Positions 1-12,322 of a stretch of 64,000 nt of DNA are shown here, piece after piece; within the stretch, counting starts at the first letter, position 1, and every line of letters starts with the position of its first letter. The stretch comes from Lunularia cruciata. Lineage: Eukaryota; Streptophyta; Marchantiopsida; Lunulariales; Lunulariaceae. The notes beneath the pieces are model-generated. The model saw nothing but the letters and a program-made list of their open reading frames with translations. It made no database searches and had not been told where the DNA came from. Where the stretch lies: NCBI GenBank assembly GCA_948567375.1, contig OX419758.1, positions 32,307,001-32,371,000 of the forward strand, written 5' to 3'. The translations under genes and the position numbers were made by a program.

Positions 1-359
1 ACTATAAATATGTGGAGAAACTGTATAGTTTCTTATGTTGAGAGAACTTGATCTAGTACTCTAGTGCTGCTGGAATAATATAATACTCCTCTCCTCTTGA
101 GGTGCAATGACAATGATATACGCCTAAATAACATATCAGTTGTACTAGACCATTTAAAATTCCATAACCTGAAGCTTTGGTGCCTTGAACTTACCCTTAC
201 CCATACACTTACTCTTGAATTTATCCTATGTTATTGCTTCCAAAATTAGCACCTATATGACCATATGCTATTACTAGGGCTTTACACCACTTTTTTGTTC
301 CTTTTCTACTTTCAACAGTCAACGTTAACTTCAAAAAATCTGCAACCTATAAAATCTGT

Positions 360-1520
360 GACAATGTCAATTTTGGATAATCTACTGCCTCCACAAGAAA
401 AGGTGGTGTATAGCTCACTTGCTGAAGCACAAGCTGCAAGTGAGAACCATGCCATAGCTCATGGATACACAATAAGCTGTTTACATAGCAAAGTGTCAAA
501 GATGGGAGATATGTAAAAAGTATGGTTGTATTGCATGCATGGCAAAGAGTACAAGAACAACCAAGTATACCTCATAAACAACAATAGGAAGTCAATCAAG
601 CATGAAAGCACTTAATTTTTTGTGTGATGTTATCATTCAACAAGAAAAAAAGTGGCCAACAATGGTCTGTTTGAGTCAATAATAGCTTCCACAACCTCAA
701 GGCCATTGAAGATTTTGCAGCATATTCCAAAGCTCACATTTTATTAAAAGCAAGCCTTGCAACAATTAAGCAGATGTCAAGCATTGGAGCATCTCCAAAG
801 GTAGTTTTGAAAACCCTTGATCAACAACAACCTAATATTTACTTCATGGCCAAAGATATATACAAAGAATGAAACATGTAATTGGCAAGGAAAATGCCAA
901 TTGAAGTCATACTAGATATGCTTCAAGAGGATGGAATTTGTCAAAATTATGCATAGGACATGAATGGGTGAGTCATTAAAAAAACATTTGCACCACCCAC
1001 AATAATTGCATTGGCCAAAGAGTTCCCAAATGTTCTTCCGCAAATCATTTCCATTGACCATGAGCTAGCCATCATGTCAGCAATTACAAGACTTTTTTCT
1101 TCTACCACAAATATTATTTGTGTATGGTACATTTCCAAAAACATTTTTGCAAATTTGAAGAAGAGCTTTGCCATGCAAGAACAATGAACAGAATTCCTTG
1201 GAGATTGGAATGCATTAGTTGCAAGTTTTGATGAAATTTCTTTCCAAGAGAGTTGGCATAGTATGCAATTGAAGTTTGAGGAGCATGGAAATGGTCATGT
1301 AATCTTGTACACCAAGAATACATGGATTGCCCACAGAGATAATTTTTTAATAGCTTAGAAAAATTCTGTCTAGCATCTTGGGCACCTTGTTACCTCACAC
1401 ATGGAAGGAAAACATTCTTCTCTCAAGAGTTGGATTTCCTTTGGAGATCTTAAAGATATGGTAGCAAAGCTCATGTATTTTGTTGAACATCAAGAGCATA
1501 CTATTTGCCAAAAATAGCAT
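360..1520 (+). pseudogene. MULE/FAR1-type transposase relic
   Basis: Conceptual translation in shifting frames gives a FAR1-like N-terminal segment (LPPQEKVVYSSLAEAQAA at about 387-440, then a WLYCMHGKEYKN-like zinc region near 520-560). It is followed by a Mutator-like transposase core at about 1005-1345 (KEFPNVLPQIISIDHELAIM, then CVWYISKNIFANLKK and WIAHRDNFLIA). The DHE segment sits where the family has its second catalytic Asp, and CVWYISK replaces the usual C-x-W-H, so a key His has become Tyr. A later stretch (TSHMEGKHSSLKSWI, about 1393-1440) matches the family's conserved 'SRVEGxHxxLK' block. There are several in-frame stops (for example near 514, 1187 and 1357), so this is dead. MULE transposases cut and paste DNA elements and FAR1/FHY3 proteins are their domesticated relatives; nothing suggests domestication here. 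No terminal inverted repeats were found. Confidence 0.72.
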
Positions 1521-1656
1521 TTGATAGTGTACATACATTATTGAGCCTTACTCACCCCATACTGAGGAATATCTACTATAGGACTTGTTCTTTATACTAA
1601 AAAAGACAAATGATAAGCTATGTTAAGCACAACATTTAAGAAACATCATGGAATCC

Positions 1657-2231
1657 TATAACAATCCCAAAGACAAAAGCACACAAGATTGGAACTTCCA
1701 AAAATCTTTGATGTCCTAAAGGAACATTGTGTCTTTATTATTTAGCAAAGAGGATTCACTCCAAGGGAGCTACACCCTTAGATTAGATACATGGATTGTT
1801 GTATCAACAAGCTACACCCTTAGATTGGGTATATGGATTGGTGACATGTTGAACTTTTTCCTATTTTGTTGGTCCAAATTTTTTTATCAAAGGCAATCTT
1901 TTAGGAATCTTTAAGTATGAAGCTCATAATAGTATAGACAAGATATTTTTGGAAAGATCTCAATGGGAAAGACATGGGGGATAAAAGGCAATGCATCCTT
2001 CATTGGAAGTGAGTAAATTTTTATTTCTTAAGGCCTAATTTTTTCATTTAGGCCTTCAAAATTGACTCTAACATTTTTGGTATGTTTTGAGCCTTGATGC
2101 TATGAGTGGAAGCCCTCTTTTGTTAGCTACTTTATTTGATCTACTTAGACCATGATTTATAACATCTATAAAGATGTTACCAAGCCAATTTTCACATGTA
2201 TCTTATTTATCTAATTACATATGGTATTGCA
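1657..2231 (-). repeat. LTR (3') of old gypsy element C1
   Basis: Homologous to the other family C LTRs at 6176, 11720, 14289, 15742 and 32106. It starts with a degenerate TATAAC end and finishes ...GGTATTGCA. Shared landmarks are the 'CCAAAGGAGCACCTTCTCTTTA'-like block near its start, 'AAGGCCTAATTTxTTCATTTAGGCCTT' (a GGCCTAA...TTAGGCC near-palindrome) and 'GTTACCAAGCCAATTTTCAC' near its end. On the minus strand a purine-rich tract (AAATGGGGGAGGTT, 2232-2245) precedes it, as a polypurine tract should. The outer flank reads AATCC; the partner duplication is lost because C1 has no surviving 5' LTR. Confidence 0.7.
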
Positions 2232-5200
2232 AACCTCCCCCATTTAAGACTCAATATACTTGTTGCAAAGTTGGTGCTCAAAATATTACATTACTACCAA
2301 TGCGTCAGGCAAGTTAGCTATAGGTTCCTAGGTTGCCTCATATGATACAATGGATGTCATTTCCAATAGATAAGATATTCCACATGTTGATTGTATGCAA
2401 CTCTAATGCATTTATGGAGAATGCATTTTACTTTGTATTCCTCCGTTCCATCAATAAGAGATGGACAAGGATGAGCTTCTTGTATAGAATGAAATTGTGG
2501 AGGTTGGGAGGCATAACTTCATAGCAAAGAAATGTTGAACATTATATAGATCTTCATGTGTGAAGGTAGCTCAAGGTGATATGCCACTACTTTGGTTTTT
2601 TTGATGATGGGAAAAAGGACTAATGAAGCAGGATTTGAACTTAAAAGGGCCAACCAACACAATGTTGGTTGTGGACAGCCAATGTTGATCCCAACTTCAA
2701 ACTCCATGTGCCAACAAAGTGTATCTACATATTTTTTTTGGTGATTTTGGGCTATTTGTAATCTATTCTTGGCATTTTCCATGCTTTATTGGATTTGAGA
2801 CACAAAAGCATTAACAACATCAAAATTTTTAGTCATTGGGCTGACCTTTACTAGGCTCAAAGGTGTGAAAGGATTTTCTCCATACATGAAGAAGAATGGT
2901 GTGAGCTTTGTAGATGTGTGTGTTGAATTTTTGTAGGTAAATTCCACCAAGAGAAGTAATTTGTTTCACCCTTCTTGCTCTTCTAGAGTGAAGCCTTGTA
3001 GCATGTCCTTTATAGTGCAATTAGCTCACTATATTTTTCCATTGGTTTATGGATGGTATGTTGTGGACATTGCAAGTTTGGTTTTGAAGATTCCAAAGAG
3101 TGTTCTCCAAAATAAACTAGTGAAGTGAGTGCCATGATATTTTTATGAGCACTCAAGATAGGCTATGTTGAGAAAAGACCATAGCTAAGTCCAATTGAGC
3201 CAATTTCTGTGCAATCATGTCCCTTGGTTTTAGGACACAAATGAATCATTTTACTCAATTGGTCCATGAAGACTACAATGGAATAAAAACATAAAGTGGT
3301 CTTGGGAAATTCATAAACTAGATCCATGTTAACTTGCTCTCAACATTGTGTAGGGAGTAGGGTTGTAGAAGATCTATGGGAGTCTATTTAGGGGTTTTAT
3401 TTTGTTGAAAAAGGATGCAACTTTGAACATATTCCACATCTTGGCCCATCTTGGGCCAATAGTAATGGCGTTTGATTGCATCAAAAGGTCTTGTCTATTC
3501 CAACAAACCTACAATGGCAAAATCATGACATTCACCAAGAATGGTGGTCCATAGGTCTGGAGCATCAAGGATCCAAAACTTGCTATCTAGGAAGGTGAGT
3601 TCTTGGGTATTGGTGACACCTTTGGATGATTGAGCATCTACAATCTACAAATTAGTCTTTGTAGCATCTAGAATCTTTGTCTAGAAATTTGGAGTCATCT
3701 TGATCTTTACAACCAAATTTTTCACTGTAGGCATCTAGGTGATGCATCCATGGATTGTTTCTTGCCCTTCACAAATATGATAGTCATGTTAAACTATTTT
3801 CTTCACTTTGCCTAATGAATTTGTGAATGAGATAGAACTTTTTGCATCTTTAGATAGACTAGCGGTTTATGGTCTATCTCAACTACAAATGCATTCTTAC
3901 CAAGATATTGCTTGCAATGCTTGGTAGCAAGGACAATTACCAACTCTTCTCATTTGGTGGTGTAATAATTTTCTTTGTTGGTAACAATTTTTGAGAGAAA
4001 TAAGCAACTAGATGCCATTTGTGTCCTCTCATTCTTGTTGTAGAATTGCTCCTATTGATGCATCTATAGCCAACTTGATTGGATGTTTGGAATCATACCA
4101 TTTCAAGGTTGGTGCATGTAGTGATGCTTCTTTCAATGCTTGAAAGGTAAGTTTTGGTTCATACCTATTTCTTTCCCTTGCCAAGTAATGATGTTAGGAG
4201 TTGTGCAACCTTGGAGAAGTCCTTGATAAATTTACAATAGATCTAACTAATCCCAAGAAACTCTTAAGTTGAGTTTGATCCTCTAGAGCACTCAACTTTT
4301 TTATGACTTCTATTTTATTAAAAAAATCTTGGATATGTTCTACACTTACTCTATGACTCAAGTAATCTACTTCAAACTTACAAAACTTGCACTTTGAGAT
4401 TTTTGAGTACAATTTATTCTTTGGTAAAATCTGGAGAACTTCTTATAGATTTTTTTGATACTCTTTCATTGCTCCACTATAGACTAAGTTATTGTCTAAA
4501 ACAAGGATAATAGACTTATCCAAGTATAGATGAAATATATCATTCATCAAACTCATGAAAGTGGTGGGTATATTGGTGAGGCCAAACAACATCACTAGGT
4601 AGTCAAAACCTTGTTTAAAAGGTAATTTTGTACATGTCTTCTTCTGCAATCTTGATTTGGTTATATTCACTCCATATATTAAGTATGTTGAATTTTTTTT
4701 ACTCCATTGAGTTGATCCAATAGATTATCCATATGAGTTAATGGATATTTGTTCTTCACCATTTTTGGTTAAGTCCCCAATAGTCAATGCACATTTGTAG
4801 CATATCTTCTCCTTCATAAACAAGACAAGAGACCTATAGATGATAAGCTAAGTTGGATGAAACCTTTCTCCAATATATCTTCAATTTGAGTCTTGCACTT
4901 TTCCAACTCACAAGGCGATAGTTGATATGGAGCTTTGCAAGGAGGTGTACTCCTACAAAGTATCTCAATTTTATAATTTATTCTCCTTCTTGGTTGTAAT
5001 CCTAAGGAAAAATTATCAAGAAATACATCTTTAAGTTCATCTACCTCATCTTTCATTTTTTAAAGAATTTTTACATCAAGTTATGCACTCTAGAATTCTA
5101 TTATTAGGCCCATGAAACATTTATCTATCTTATTAATAGTTTTGTCTCCATGACATAGATAGATAATTCTTGCCTTTGGGATTTTATCCTATCTCTAAAT

Positions 5201-6170
5201 ATTTTCCATTGGCAAGTTCTTATTCTTTTCCTTTGCCAATCTACCATGTAGTTTTCCATCACTACATATCTAAGATCACATTATAAAGAGCTAATTGCAT
5301 CACTCACCACTCAATTTCTTTTTTATACCCTCCTATAGAGAGTGCTACTTTTCTAGAAAAAAAATCCATTCCTCTCCATCTAACCATTAGGTAATTCTAC
5401 TTCTTCACTCTCATCTTTCTTCAATTCCATCCTCAACCTTATTGCAATAGAGCAAAATATAAATTGATTTATTGTTCCAAGTTCTATCAATACTCTCATC
5501 TGATTACCTTTTTGGACTCCATTTGTGACAATTAATTGTGCATTTTTTCCTCAATCTTTGCAAACTTGTCTTCTTCCTCCCTTGCTTTTGCTCCTTTCTT
5601 TGAGCCAATAAGATCACAAGGTACATTTACTAGTGATCTTCGTTTTATGATGTGCTTTTAGCATCCTTACTTTGATTTATCCCTCTAGATTGTTGAAAGG
5701 TTGATTGTATAAAGGCCAAGTGCCCCTAAATAAGCAGGCATAGCAATTGATTGTTATGTATCCAAATCATCCACAATTTTAACAATGACATTTCTTTGCT
5801 TGAGATCCTTCTTCCTTGGGAACTCTATCTCTCCTTTCTTTGACACATCCCCATTCTCCTTGGAACTATCAAGCTACTTGGTCTCAAAAATAAATGTTGC
5901 ACAATTCTATAAGAACTAGTCCACCAAAGTGCGGTGTTTCAACCCAATGGTGTTGTGTTACCACTTCACTACCTCCAAGTGCTCTTGTTATTCTTTGAGC
6001 ACACCTAATGGCTTCAAAAATTGTGATGGGACTTTGTACCATCACCTCTTGTCAAATTTGCTAACCCTCCTTTGAAGTTGTCAAGAGCTTTTGCTAAGCG
6101 CATATCAATTATAGCAACCTATAGATCAAGAAATATCTCCATGTGTTCTTGGATGTTATTCTTTTGCTTC
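2232..6170 (-). pseudogene. Gypsy C1 internal region: decayed pol and 3' half of gag
   Basis: Minus-strand translation gives, in coding order from right to left, part of gag (about 5900-6170), an RT N-terminal segment (4814-5056, with YQLSPCELEKCKTQIEDILE), an RT core (4443-4670, with FDYLVMLFGLTNIPTTFM, the counterpart of the usual '[11 protein letters not shown]', and VLDNNLVYS in place of 'LDDILIYS'), RNase H and integrase scraps (about 2900-4200) and an integrase tail (2519-2782, RLQIAQNHQKKYVD). Many stops and frameshifts are present. The RT catalytic aspartates appear altered. Collinearity with C2 (6742-11719) makes the assignment firm. The reading is cut off at 6170, where element C2 has inserted; it resumes at 12323. 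Confidence 0.75.
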
Positions 6171-6175
6171 AACCC

Positions 6176-6741
6176 TATAATACTTCAAGGACAAGAGAAC
6201 TCCAAGAGAGATACAAGAGAGAAAACTCAAATATCACACTCAATCATATGATGCCCCAAAGGAGCACCTTCTCTTTATTATATAACAAAGAGGATCCTCT
6301 CAAAGGAAGCTCCACCCTTGGATCATATACAAGGATTGGTGACATGTCAGCAATCTACACCCTTAGATTAGTTGCTTGGATGGATGACGTGTTGGTCCTT
6401 GTCCTATCTAGTTGGTCAAATAGGTTTGACCACAGGGAATCTTTAGGGAATCTTCTTGTAGGAAGCTCAAAATCATGTGAGTGAGGTACCATTGGAAATC
6501 TCTCAATGACAAATCACGGGGAGAGAAGGCAAGATGTTTCTCTCAAAAGATAGGATTCTTTTCATTTTCAAGGCCTAATTTATGCATTTAGGCTAAAATT
6601 GGCTTTGAAGTTTTCAATCTATTTTTGGCTTCTACCCTATTAGTAGAAGTATCCTACCTAGCCTGTCATATAGAACATCATTCTGGATATTACCAAGCCA
6701 ATTTTCATCTCTAGATAATATGTCAAACTATTGGTGTTACA
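6176..6741 (-). repeat. C2 3' LTR
   Basis: This 566-bp family C LTR begins TATAATACTTC (a mutated TGTAATAC) and ends GGTGTTACA. The near-inverted ends TGTAATAC/GTATTACA are the family hallmark, seen intact in the solo LTR at 15742. On the minus strand, a polypurine tract AAAAGGGGAGAGGT (6743-6756) abuts it. Confidence 0.85.
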
Positions 6742-6757
6742 GACCTCTCCCCTTTTA
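6742..6757 (-). other. C2 polypurine tract
   Basis: The minus-strand sequence TTAAAAGGGGAGAGGTC directly precedes the 3' LTR. In LTR retrotransposons this purine run primes plus-strand DNA synthesis. The same feature, slightly changed, occurs beside the C1 and C3 LTRs. Confidence 0.75.
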
Positions 6758-7039
6758 AGATGCAACGTCCTTGTTGCAAAACTATTGTTCAAAAACTTGA
6801 AGTGACACCAATGTGTTGGTCAAGTTAGCTATTGGCTCCCATGTTGCATTGTATAGTGGGTACCCTTTCCAATGTACAAGGTATTCCATACATGGATGAC
6901 GAGTACCACGGATGCATTTTTGGAGAATGCATTTGACTTCATATTCCTCTATGTCATCAATGAGGGTTGGGCAAGTTGACTTTCATGGATGGAAGAGAAG
7001 GGAGGTGGTTGAGGTGCATATCTATGTAGTAAGGAAACA

Positions 7040-8330
7040 TGGAAGACTAGATCTATCCTTATGTGTGGTGGTAGCTAGAGGTGGTAAGCCATTGCACCGA
7101 TTTGATGAACAATGGATAAAGGTCCAATAAAATAAGGTGTGAGCATGCAAGGACCAGATAATATGAGGTTGGTGATAGACAGTCATACTTGATCTCCAAT
7201 ATTGAACTCCATGTGTTGGTGGTGTGCATCTACATATTGCTTTTGTCAATTTTGTGCAATTTGCAACCTATGCTTGGCATTCTCCACCCCTTGTTAGACC
7301 CTAGAAACAAAAGTGTTGACAACATTAACCTTGGTAGCCATTGGATGAACCATCATCAAGCTCAAAGGTGTGAAAGGATGCTCATCATACATGAGAAAGA
7401 ATGGCACGACTTGTGTGGAGGCATTCAATGAATTGTTGTAAGCAAATTCTACCATTGGAAGTAAGGTGTCCCACCTCTCCTGCTCATCTAAGGTAAAGCT
7501 CCGGAGCATGTCCTCAATAGTGCAATTTTCCCTCTCTATTTGTCCATCAGTTTATGGATGGTAAGTTGTGGACATGGCCAATTTGATTTTGAAGAAAGAG
7601 TGTCCTCCAAAACAAACTAGTGAATTGAGTGCCTTTATCTATGATAAGCACTTGAGACAAGCCATGGTGAGAGGAAATTGCATCTAAGTACAATTGAGCT
7701 AGTTGCAGGGTAGTCACGTCCTTGGTGGTAAGGAACACATGAATCATTTTGCTGAGTCGGTCAACAAAGACTACAATGGAGTCAAACCCTTAAGTGATCT
7801 TGGGTAATTCACAAACTAGATCCATGCTTACCTATTCTCAATGTTGTGTAGGAGTGGGGAGGGACTGAAGGAGTCTTGTGTGAGCTTGAGTAGAAGCTTT
7901 ATTTTATTGATACAATAGGCAGCTCCCAACATATTCCATCACATTGTTGCTCATTTGTGGCAAATAGTAATTGCATTTGACTGCAGCCAAGGTCTTGTTC
8001 ATTCCAACGTGACCTGCAATGGCAAAATCTTGACATTTTGTTAGGATGGTGGTTCTTAGATCAGTGGCATCCAAGATCCATAACTTACCATCATGAAAGG
8101 TGAGTCTTTGGGTGTTGATGGCACCTTTGGATGATTGAGCACCTATGATCTGTGGATCAATTTTTGTAGTAGCAAGAATTCTTGGCCAAAATTCAAGGTT
8201 CATCTTGACTTCCACCACCAGATTGTTTACCATCGGCATTTGTGTGAATGCATCTACAAGCTACTTCTTTCCTTCCACATATGTCATTGTCATGTTGAAT
8301 TATTGTCTCACTTTGCTCACCAAATCTGTT
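7040..8330 (-). pseudogene. C2 integrase, broken
   Basis: Minus-strand fragments cover the family's integrase. A zinc-binding region lies at 7904-8239 (CQDFAIAGHVGMNKTLAAVK, then a segment ending SCLLYQ where CxxC is expected). The catalytic core at 7547-7790 has VFVDRLSKMIHV (first Asp) and LIIDKGTQFTSLFW (second Asp). The post-core region at 7294-7509 has RWDTLLPMVEFAYNNSLNAS, and the C-terminal part reaches about 7040. Stops and small frameshifts separate the pieces. No chromodomain is visible after the core, unlike element A at 37.5-41.2 kb. Confidence 0.78.
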
Positions 8331-9575
8331 GATAAGAAAGATCTTTTTGTGTCTTGAGGTAGACTAGAGGTTTGTGGTACATCTCTATCACGAATGCCTT
8401 CTCACCAAGATGGTGCTTCCAATGCTTAGTTGCAAGGACAATGGCTAGCTCTTCTCATTCAGTGGTGTGCTTGTTACATTTTTTTGGTAACCACTTACAA
8501 GAGAAATATGCAATTGGATGCCATCCATCTTACCACTCTTGTTGTTGGAATACTCCTATTGCTACACCCAATGCATCTATAGCCATCTTGATTGGACATT
8601 TTGGGTCACACCATTTCAAGATTGGTGCATGTAGTAATGCATCTTCTAACTCCTGAAAGGCCAGTTCTTATGTGGTTCCCCACATCCACTTCTTCCCCTT
8701 GCACAATATTGTTGTAAGAGGTTGTGCAATCTTGGAGAAGTCCTAGACAAATCAAAAATAAAACCCCATCAATTCCAAGAAACTCTTGAGTTGAGTCTGA
8801 TCTTCTAGCATTTTTGAATGGCCTCTATTTTATTTGTTAGTACTTAGATACTTTTGCACTTACTTCATGCCCTAAGTAGTCTACTTCAAATTTTCCAAAC
8901 TCACATTTTGAGATTTTAGCATACAATTGATTTTATCATAAAATCTAGAGGACTTGTTTTAGATCTTCCTTATGCTTTATCATCGTCTTGCTATAGACTA
9001 AGATTTCATCAAAGAAAATGATAATAAATTTATCCAAGTACAGACAAAATATGTCATTCATCAAACTCGTAAAGTGGCTAGAGCGTTGGTGAGGCCAAAC
9101 GGCATCACCAAGTACTCAAAGTGATCATAACTTGTTCAAAAGGCCATTTTGTGTATGTCTTCCTCCCCAATCTTGATTTGGTTGTAACTGCTCTGTAGAT
9201 CAAGTTTGGTGAAGTGCCTTGCCCCATTGAGTTGATCAAAAAAATCACCATGTGAGGTAATGGGTATTTGTTCTTCTATTTGTTGATTTAGTCCCCAATA
9301 GTCAGTGCACATACCCATTGTTCCATCCTTCTTCTTCACAAACAATATAGGAGCCCCATATGGTGACACATTGGGTTGGACAAACCCCTTCTACAACATC
9401 TCCTCAATTTGAGCCTTACACTCCTCCAACTCATGAGGTGATAGTCAATATGGGGCCTAACAAGGATGTATCTTTCTCAAAAGTATCTCAATTTTATGAT
9501 CTACTCTCCTTGTTGGCGGTAAACCTATGGGTAATTCATCCGGAAAGATATCTTGAAACTCATTGACCATATCTT
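8331..9575 (-). pseudogene. C2 reverse transcriptase and RNase H, broken
   Basis: The minus strand encodes an RT N-terminal part at 9136-9369 ([20 protein letters not shown], then [21 protein letters not shown], the motif A region with its LDL Asp). Upstream, an LDDMVNEFQ-like linker lies near 9500-9570. The middle, around 9000-9100, carries remnants of 'FGLTNA' and 'FDEILVYS'. RNase H follows toward 8331, where motifs equivalent to 'DASGVAIGxVL' and 'KMYH.PLVYLK' are recognisable in broken frames. Homologous to C1 and, more distantly, to element A. Confidence 0.72.
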
Positions 9576-11110
9576 TCAATTTCTCAAGAATTTTTCTATT
9601 GTGTTGGGAACTCTAGACTTCTCTTATTAGACCCATGAAACATCTATATGTCTTACCAATAGACATAAAGAGGCAGCTCTTGCTTTTGTGATCTTTGTTT
9701 GAATCCCAAAGATTTTCCATTGACTAGTTCTCACTACTTTCTTTCTCCAATCCACCATGGGGTTATAGTGCTACATCCGTGATATACGTAAGATCACATC
9801 AAAACAAGCTAATTGTATCACCTGCCACTCAACGGCTCTCTTGATACTCTCTTGCAACAGAGCAAGATAGGAAGTTCTTTGTTGCTCCAAGTTTTATCAA
9901 CACTCTCACCGGATTACCTTCTAGGACTCCATTTACTATAATTAATTATGTGTTTTTCTTCTTCCACCTTTGCACACTTTTCCTCTTCCTTCTCCTGCTT
10001 ATACTCTTCTTCATTGAGCCAATAAGGCTAGGAGGTACATTTATTGGTGATCTTCATTTTGATGTTCTTTTAGCGTCCTCATCTTCAATTCATCTCTCCA
10101 TGTGATTCATAGGTTGCTTGTATGGAGGTCAAGGGCCTTTAAGATGACAAGCACGGTAATTGATGGTTATGTGCCCAATTCAACAACAATTATAGCAGCA
10201 TCATTGTTTTGCTCAAGCCTCTTCTCCTTGTGGAACTCCTTCTCTTCTTTCTTTGATCCGTCCCTATTCTCCTTGGAGGGGTCTTGCTTCTTGATCTTGG
10301 AACAAAATGTTGCCCAATTCCATAATAACTAGTCCACAAAAATGGTGTGTCTCAACCTTGATAGTTTTGCATCAATGTTACCACTTCACCTCCTCAAAGC
10401 ATCCCTACTATTCTTTCAGCACAAGCAATGGCTTCAAAAATAGTGTGAGGATTTTGTACCACTACCTCTTGAAAAATTTTCTCTTTCAATCCCTTTTTGA
10501 AATTGTCAAGAGCTTTGGTTGGACTCATATTGGTTATCACAACTCGTTGATCAAGAAACATCTCAATGTATTCTTGTATGCTATTCTTTTGCTTCAACTC
10601 CCAGAGTCTAGTTCGGGCCATTTGCATAGAATCCACAGATTGGAAGTTCTTGAGCATTCCTTCTTGCATGGTTGTCCAAGTGACCTCTCTTCCTTCTACC
10701 AAAAATGATGAGGGCTTTATTGATCAAGTACCCACACACAAACACACCTATAGAATGATCAGTGATCTCAATTGTAAACAATCAAAGGTATCAAATCATT
10801 CTTGAAATCCAATTTTCCACAACTTCCATGGAACATTATCCCTTGTAAGGCTCAATGTTGCATGTCTTTTTCATTCATAGCAACAATGTGGCTTGGTTTT
10901 TGACTTCATTGGTGTCCTTGGCATGAGTAACTCTCCAAGTACTTCAATCACTGGTGCTGGTTGTTGCAACAGCTCCCTTGCTTGCATTACTTGATCATTC
11001 TTGATGGTACGTACTTGATTTTGCAATTCCTCCATGGTCATCTTGATCTCTCAAAACTCATTCAACATCCCTTGCATTCCTTGCATCAACTTTTGTAGTT
11101 GTGGATCCAT
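9576..11110 (-). pseudogene. C2 gag and protease region, broken
   Basis: Gag starts at an ATG at 11110 (MDPQLQKLMQGMQGMLNEF, then a stop). Its core lies at 10394-10702 (DSMQMARTRLWELKQKNSIQ, typical of the retrotransposon_gag fold). Near 10160-10205 a degenerate zinc knuckle is readable: CYNC, then GH, then C, within NYRACHLKG. The stretch toward 9576 should hold the aspartic protease, but I could not identify an intact DSGA motif. Gag forms the particle and the knuckle binds genomic RNA. Confidence 0.68.
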
Positions 11111-11705
11111 GATTCCTACACACTACAAGTGTTCAATTGCTACTTCCTACTTTGATAGAGGGTTAATATGATCATTTGGGAGGGAGCACAAACTATTGGA
11201 ATTACCATTGGGTTCTTAGAGGCTATTACTCATTGATAATATTTTTCACCAAAATTGTAGACTAAAAAATTCCTAAACATCACTTTTGGTCTAACCACAT
11301 AACAAATTTCTACTTGCATGTTGAAAAGGTGTAGATTTGGTGTATTTAGATCCATAACATCATAAAAATATAGATTCTCAAGTACTACTCTTTGTCATAT
11401 ACCACTATAAGTAGAATCCCCAAATTTGGATTTTCATCACTTTGTCCATAGATTCTGCTCCAAAATGATAAATGAGGCATACTCTTATTTGCTCACACTG
11501 GATGTACATAATCTTGATATGGAATAGATTCAAGAATGGAGAGATAGTTGCAAGAAATTGTCCTCCAAGTGCCTCCATCTCATCTTCTCTAAAAGATACC
11601 CCCAAGTCTAACAATTGTACTACATTTTCTCCCATCAAAATTATTCAATTTCAATAGGCTTGTGTTCTTCCAAGAGGGGTGATCCACTCTCTTGGAGGAA
11701 AACAC

Positions 11706-11718
11706 CTGCTTGATACCA
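11706..11718 (-). other. C2 primer binding site (initiator tRNA-Met type)
   Basis: The minus-strand sequence TGGTATCAAGCAG lies immediately inside the 5' LTR. It closely resembles the plant tRNA-iMet complement TGGTATCAGAGC used by many gypsy elements to prime minus-strand synthesis. Confidence 0.78.
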
Positions 11719-11719
11719 T

Positions 11720-12317
11720 TGTAATACTTTGAGGAAAAGAGAACTCTCCAAAAGAGACACAGGAGAGAAAACTCAAACTTCACACTCAATCCTTCGATGC
11801 TCCAAAGGAGCACCTTCTCTTTAATATATAGCAAAGAGGATCCACTCAAAGGATGCTCCACCCTCAGATCAGATACAAGGATTGGTGATATGTCAACAAT
11901 CTACACCCTTAGATTAGTTGCCTAGATGGGTGATGTGTCAATCCTTGTCCTATCTATCTAGTTGGTCAAACATATTTAATTGGATAGAATATTTAGGGAA
12001 TCTTCTTGTATGAAGCTCAGAATCACGTAGGTGAGATACTGTTGGAAAACCTTCAATGAGAAAAGTCATGTGGAGGAGAAGATAAGGTTCTCTAACCACT
12101 AAGGGTGATATTCTTTTTATTTTCAACGCCTGATTCATCCGTTTAGGCCTCCAAATTTGACTCTAAAGTTTTCAATCTATTTTTGGCTTTTGCCCTATTA
12201 GTAGAAGTTCTCTTTTGGTGACACCTCTATCTGATCTACCTAGCTTTTCATACAACCAAGTCAATAAACCAAGTCAATTTTCACCTCTAGATAATATGTC
12301 AAACTATTGATATTACA
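11720..12317 (-). repeat. C2 5' LTR
   Basis: 598-bp LTR starting TGTAATACTTTGAGG and ending GATATTACA on the plus strand. Partner of 6176-6741. The right flank AACCC (12318-12322) matches the left flank of the 3' LTR exactly. Confidence 0.87.
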
Positions 12318-12322
12318 AACCC

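Larger units (their letters stand above)
6176..12317 (-). mobile_element. Nested Ty3/gypsy element C2
   Basis: This is a complete but decayed LTR retrotransposon. It is bounded by LTRs at 6176-6741 and 11720-12317 and flanked by a perfect 5-bp duplication AACCC (6171-6175 and 12318-12322). The minus-strand order is 5' LTR, primer binding site, gag, protease region, RT, RNase H, integrase, polypurine tract, 3' LTR. It lies inside the gag of C1: C1 gag sequence stops at 6170 and resumes at 12323, and the joined flanks are collinear with C2's own gag. The LTRs differ by many substitutions and indels, so the insertion is old. Confidence 0.88.
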
